Shown here: in pieces, positions 60,549 through 64,000 of the stretch
How positions within the stretch are numbered: position 1 is the first letter of the stretch
Layout of the letters: each line of letters starts with the position of its first letter
DNA from: Gephyromycinifex aptenodytis
GTDB taxonomy: Bacteria > Actinomycetota > Actinomycetes > Actinomycetales > Dermatophilaceae
NCBI RefSeq assembly: GCF_012277275.1
Contig: NZ_CP051155.1
Coordinates: 1,426,001-1,490,000, forward strand
Direction: 5' to 3'
DNA length: 64,000 bases
Notes under the pieces: model-generated
What the model was told of the DNA's origin: nothing
What the model saw: the letters and a program-made list of their open reading frames with translations, nothing else
The model's database searches: none
Program-made: the position numbers and the translations under genes

Positions 60549-62027
60549 ATGGCTACCGCCCTGCATGAGCTACTCGCGAATCGACCCTGCAGTCCCCCGA
60601 CCCCGCCCGAGTCCCTAGCCACCCGCGTCAGCCGCACCGGCCGGGTATTCGTCGTCCTCGACGACGACCCCACCGGGACCCAGTCCGTGGCCGACCTTCC
60701 GGTGCTGACCGCCTGGGATGTGGACTCCCTGACCTGGGCCTTCGAACAGGGCCGTCCGGCCGTCTATGTGATGACAAACTCCCGCAGCCTAGATCCCGAA
60801 GACGCCGCGCGAGTCAACCGCGAAGTCGCACGCAACGCCGCTCAGGCGGCAGAACGTACCGGCACGGCAATCACCTTCGTCTCCCGTTCCGACTCGACCC
60901 TGCGCGGGCACTTCCCGCTGGAGACAGACGTACTGGCGCAAGAAACCCAGGCCCACACCGGAGCCGAGATCGACGGCGTGATCATCGTCCCGGCCTTCCC
61001 CGACGCGGGTCGCATCACCGTGGGAGGTATCCATTACGCAGGCTCTACCGAGGCCGGGTTCACTCCCGTCGGCCAGACGGAGTTCGCGGCCGACGCGACC
61101 TTCGGTTACGCCTCAAGCGACCTACGTGACTGGGTCGAAGAAAAGACCGGGGGCCGAGTGAGCGCAGGACAGGTCGCCCATATCGATCTGACAGCACTGC
61201 GAAGCGACAAGGAAGCTGTCGTCGCCACCCTGCGCGGACTGCACCACAGCCAGCCGTGCGTCGTCGACGCTGTGGAGGAGAACGACCTGCGGCTTCTGGC
61301 CAGCGCGCTCATCGAAGCCGAAGACGCCGGCAGCCGCTTCCTTTACCGCGTCGGACCACCCTTCCCGCGCGCGCGAATCGGGCAGACCCCGCGCGCACCG
61401 TTGAGCGCACAAGACGTGGAGCAGATTCGGCGAGGGGGCCTGGCGCAGGACGCGATCGGCGGGCTCATCGTCATCGGGTCCCACGTCGCGTTGACGACCG
61501 CGCAACTCGATGCACTCCGTGCCCGTCGCAGCCCCTGCGAGCTCGAGATCGACGTCGAGGCCGTCTTGGACGAGGCTCGGCGCCCGGCTCACCTGAGCGA
61601 TGTCGTCGAGCGCGCGGCAGCAGCATTGGGCACCGGCAACGTTGTCGTCCGCACTTCCCGCACCCTCGTGCGCGGACGGGACGCGGCCGACTCGTTGCGC
61701 ATCGCCCGCACAGTCTCAGCAGCCCTGGTCGAGGTCGTCTCCGGGGTGCTGCGAGTGTGCCCACCGCGGTTCGTCGTGGCCAAGGGAGGTATCACCTCCT
61801 CTGACGTGGCTTCGGCCGGGTTGGGTATCGCCCGGGCGATCGTGCGAGGCCCCATGCTGCCCGGCATCGTCTCGCTGTGGGAGCCCATCGGCGGGCCGGC
61901 CAGCGGCATCCCCTACATCGTTTTCGCAGGCAACGTCGGTGGACCGCAGTCGCTGGCTGACGTCGTCGACATCCTGTCCACCCCCGCGCTGCGGTGCGCC
62001 CCAACCCAGGAAGGTTCCTCCTCATGA
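60549..62027 (+). CDS. otnK: Four-carbon acid sugar kinase (3-oxo-tetronate kinase type)
   Basis: 492 residues, ATG with AAAGGAGA upstream. The N-terminal substrate domain (PF07005) begins VFVVLDDDPTGTQSVADLPV and has TNSRSL and FVSRSDSTLRGHFPLE. The C-terminal nucleotide domain (PF17042) has VVAKGGITSSDVASAGL and MLPGIVSLWEPIGGPASGIP. The known family reaction is ATP-dependent phosphorylation of 3-oxo-tetronate to its 4-phosphate. It overlaps the dehydrogenase gene by four bases. Confidence 0.92.
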   Translation: MATALHELLANRPCSPPTPPESLATRVSRTGRVFVVLDDDPTGTQSVADLPVLTAWDVDSLTWAFEQGRPAVYVMTNSRSLDPEDAARVNREVARNAAQAAERTGTAITFVSRSDSTLRGHFPLETDVLAQETQAHTGAEIDGVIIVPAFPDAGRITVGGIHYAGSTEAGFTPVGQTEFAADATFGYASSDLRDWVEEKTGGRVSAGQVAHIDLTALRSDKEAVVATLRGLHHSQPCVVDAVEENDLRLLASALIEAEDAGSRFLYRVGPPFPRARIGQTPRAPLSAQDVEQIRRGGLAQDAIGGLIVIGSHVALTTAQLDALRARRSPCELEIDVEAVLDEARRPAHLSDVVERAAAALGTGNVVVRTSRTLVRGRDAADSLRIARTVSAALVEVVSGVLRVCPPRFVVAKGGITSSDVASAGLGIARAIVRGPMLPGIVSLWEPIGGPASGIPYIVFAGNVGGPQSLADVVDILSTPALRCAPTQEGSSS

Positions 62028-62917
62028 ACACCACCATCGCCGTCCTCGGACTCGGCGCTATGGGCTTGCCCATGGCCGAGCACCTCTCGAACACCTTCGA
62101 TGTTCGCGGCTACGACCCCAGCCCGGAACGTCGCGCTCTCTTCTCCCCATGCGCCGCGAACCCCCGTGAGGCAGCCACCGGTGCCGACATCGTCCTGTTC
62201 GCCGTCCGCAACGCCGCTCAACTCGAAGATGCGCTGTGGGGCCCGCAGGGTGTCGCCGAGGTGCTGACCGCCGGCTCGGCGGTCCTGCTCACCTCCACCG
62301 TGGGTATTGCCGCCGTCACCGACGTGGCAGCGCGACTGACCTCTGCCGGAATCGGCCTCATCGACGCCCCCGTCTCCGGCGGTCCCGCGCGCGCCGGAAG
62401 TGGGGATCTTCTCGTCACCGTCGGCGCCCACGACGATGTCTACGAGCGGGCGCTGCCCGTCTTGGAAGCCATGTCGGCCACCCTTGTACGGGTGGGTGGC
62501 GAACCCGGCGCCGGGCAGGCAATGAAGACCGTCAATCAACTGCTGTGCGGCGTGCACATCGCGGCAGCGGCTGAGGCACTGGCCTTGGCGCGCGCGCTGG
62601 GACTTGACACCGAGCAGGCCCTGCGTGCACTCGGTGCCGGAGCAGCGCAGTCGTTCATGCTGGATGACCGCGGCCCGCGCGTACTGCAGGCATATGACGA
62701 GCCGGGCGCGCCGGTCAAGAGCCGGCTCGACATCTTCGTCAAGGACATGGGCATCGTCGACGACGCCGCCCGCACGGCAGGCCTGGCCACCCCGGTGGCT
62801 GCTGCCGCACACCAGCTTTACCTGTTGGGCCAGGCCGCAGGGTTGGGTGCCTGCGACGACTCCTCCGTCATCCGCGTTCTTGCCCCTCACCCCACGAGCA
62901 CGGAGATGACCCCATGA
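62024..62917 (+). CDS. ltnD: NAD-dependent 3-hydroxyacid dehydrogenase (LtnD-like)
   Basis: 297 residues from the ATG at 62024. Beta-hydroxyacid dehydrogenase family: TIAVLGLGAMGLPMAEHL (NAD loop), GIGLIDAPVSGGPARAGSG (substrate) and GQAMKTVNQLL with the catalytic Lys. With otnK and a GntP permease it most likely oxidises L-threonate or D-erythronate at C2 or C3. The chemistry after the kinase (isomerase or decarboxylase) is not in the window, so the exact sugar acid is open. It overlaps its neighbours at both ends (ATGA). Confidence 0.9.
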   Translation: MNTTIAVLGLGAMGLPMAEHLSNTFDVRGYDPSPERRALFSPCAANPREAATGADIVLFAVRNAAQLEDALWGPQGVAEVLTAGSAVLLTSTVGIAAVTDVAARLTSAGIGLIDAPVSGGPARAGSGDLLVTVGAHDDVYERALPVLEAMSATLVRVGGEPGAGQAMKTVNQLLCGVHIAAAAEALALARALGLDTEQALRALGAGAAQSFMLDDRGPRVLQAYDEPGAPVKSRLDIFVKDMGIVDDAARTAGLATPVAAAAHQLYLLGQAAGLGACDDSSVIRVLAPHPTSTEMTP

Positions 62918-64000
62918 GCACCGCCTACCTCCTCGGGCTTGCGATCGTCGCAATCGCCCTGTTGCTCGTGCTCGTCATCAAGATCCGGATGCCTGCCTTC
63001 GTAGCCATCCTGCTCGTGGCCGGAGGCACCGCGCTCGCGGGCGGTATCCCCGTCGGGGAGGTCATCCCCACCCTGACTGCCGGCATGGGTAAGACCCTGG
63101 GGTCGGTGGCGATCATCGTCGGCCTGGGGGCGATGCTCGGCCGGATGATCGAGGTCTCCGGCGGCGCGCAACGCCTGGCTCAGACCTTCACCGACAAACT
63201 CGGACAGAAGCGGGTCGTCGCGGCCGTCACTGCGGCCGCGTTCATCCTCGGTATCCCTGTCTTCTTCGACGTCGGGTTCATCATCCTGGCCCCGATCGTG
63301 TTCGGTTTCGCGGCTGTCGCCGGGATCTCCCCGCTGCGAATCGGTCTGCCCGTTGCTGCCGTCCTGCTCGCCGTGCACGTAGTTGTTCCGCCACACCCCG
63401 GGCCGGTCGCTGCCGCCGCCACGCTGGGCACGGACCCCGGTCTGTTGACGATCATCGGGCTGTTGGCGTGTATCCCGATGAGTGTCGTCGCGTTCTTCGT
63501 CAGCAAGCGCATGAATCTGGACCGATACGAGTTGGGCGACTCCCCCGCCACGGCAGCCCTCCAGGCGGCTGACTCGACCTCCTCCGACCGCGCACCCGGC
63601 GCCGGCATGGTCCTGGCGCTCATCCTCATCCCGCTCGGACTCATCATGTTCGGTACCACCGGGGCGATGCTGCTGGAGGAAGGCAACCCGACCCGAGACT
63701 TGCTCGGCTTCCTGGGGGCACCCGCTTTCGCACTGATGGTGGGCGCACTGCTGGCCTACCTCATCGTCAGCCGTCAACAGGGATGGGACCTGGCCAGACG
63801 CGCAGAGGTGATGGACTCGGCCCTACCGACGGTCGCCATCATCATCTTCGTCACCGGCGCGGGCGGGGTCTTCGCCAACGTCCTCATCGAGACCGGGGTC
63901 GGCAAGGCGTTGGCTGGAACGCTCGCGGAGTTGGGGATGCCATTGCTGCTCAGCGCCTACCTCATCGCAGTCGCACTCCGGGTGGCCCAAGGCTCGGCGA
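62914..64000 (+). CDS. GntP-family sugar-acid permease, 3' end outside window
   Basis: Starts at the ATG at 62914, inside the ltnD stop, and is still open after 362 codons. Hydrophobic throughout. LGLAIVAIALLLVLVIKIR opens it, then GMGKTLGSVAIIVGLGAMLGRMIEVSGGAQRLAQ, GIPVFFDVGFIILAPIVF and VVPPHPGPVAAAATLG are GntP landmarks (shown in part). The family takes up gluconate and related acids with protons; here the operon suggests threonate or erythronate. The usual length is 440-460 residues, so the last fifth is missing from the window. Confidence 0.93.
   Translation, partial: MSTAYLLGLAIVAIALLLVLVIKIRMPAFVAILLVAGGTALAGGIPVGEVIPTLTAGMGKTLGSVAIIVGLGAMLGRMIEVSGGAQRLAQTFTDKLGQKRVVAAVTAAAFILGIPVFFDVGFIILAPIVFGFAAVAGISPLRIGLPVAAVLLAVHVVVPPHPGPVAAAATLGTDPGLLTIIGLLACIPMSVVAFFVSKRMNLDRYELGDSPATAALQAADSTSSDRAPGAGMVLALILIPLGLIMFGTTGAMLLEEGNPTRDLLGFLGAPAFALMVGALLAYLIVSRQQGWDLARRAEVMDSALPTVAIIIFVTGAGGVFANVLIETGVGKALAGTLAELGMPLLLSAYLIAVALRVAQGSA

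Overview
The window is high-GC DNA with the gene density, GTG/TTG starts and 4-base ATGA/GTGA stop-start overlaps typical of Actinomycetota. Several groupings are characteristic of that phylum: a B-type succinate dehydrogenase (sdhCAB), a SepX/GlpR divisome gene beside a MoeA/Glp gephyrin-like gene, an IdeR/DtxR-type iron repressor, a c-di-AMP riboswitch in front of an NlpC/P60 cell-wall hydrolase, an rsmI-pmt divergent pair, a DUF2530/DUF3027/cold-shock cluster and an XPB-type repair helicase with its helicase-associated partner. I would guess a member of the Micrococcales, but the window has no rRNA or other decisive marker, so the genus is open. It looks like ordinary chromosome. I see no insertion sequence, prophage, CRISPR array or integrase.

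Layout. 1-2250: the 3' end of a large secreted adhesin with three DNA-identical T-Q ester/VaFE repeats, a Pro/Thr-rich stalk and an unusual C-terminal domain in place of a sortase signal. 2323-3013: non-coding, with a possible decayed MurJ fragment. 3074-7919: sdhCAB and alanine dehydrogenase. 8081-10592: rsmI divergent from the protein O-mannosyltransferase gene. 10564-15364: a two-gene membrane PH-domain operon, an acetyltransferase, an MFS exporter with a candidate DtxR box, and a small CxxC protein. 15602-20564: tRNA-Ala, then sepX/glpR-rimJ-mog-moaC-moeA(glp), divergent from 5-formyltetrahydrofolate cyclo-ligase. 20623-23850: a cation/proton antiporter, a zinc ribbon protein, a SAF-domain protein and mscL. 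23903-30549: a small protein translationally coupled to a 1311-residue helicase/nuclease-like protein, a secreted phosphodiester glycosidase and a sugar kinase. 30689-32407: tRNA-Arg, a membrane protein, a truncated CCA-adding-enzyme fragment, and an ArsR/metallothionein operon. 32527-36302: a Rad50/Mre11-like pair. 36448-38280: NlpC/P60 with its riboswitch, and the DtxR-family repressor. 38705-47257: citrate synthase, serC, a 27-codon micro-ORF coupled to an MFS gene, a purine permease, DUF2530, DUF3027, a cold-shock protein and an acyl-CoA synthetase. 47485-56036: helicase-associated protein, M13 peptidase, acetyltransferase, HMG-CoA lyase, FkbM methyltransferase and XPB helicase. 56148-59610: response regulator, histidine kinase and HtrA-type protease in one overlapping operon. 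59771-64000: a GntR regulator followed by otnK-ltnD-gntP, a four-carbon sugar-acid (threonate-type) catabolic operon cut by the window end.

How the genes connect. There are three probable regulatory circuits. Iron: the DtxR-family repressor at 37597 and a candidate box at 14859 before an MFS exporter. Zinc or a similar metal: an ArsR protein with a complete alpha-5 Asp-His-His-Glu site, co-transcribed with a fused His-rich/Cys-rich metallothionein. Envelope: the c-di-AMP riboswitch on the hydrolase, the RR-HK-HtrA operon, MscL and the protein mannosyltransferase. The best candidates for something not well described are the anchorless adhesin C-terminal domain, the His-rich/Cys-rich metallothionein operon and the 27-residue coupled membrane peptide.
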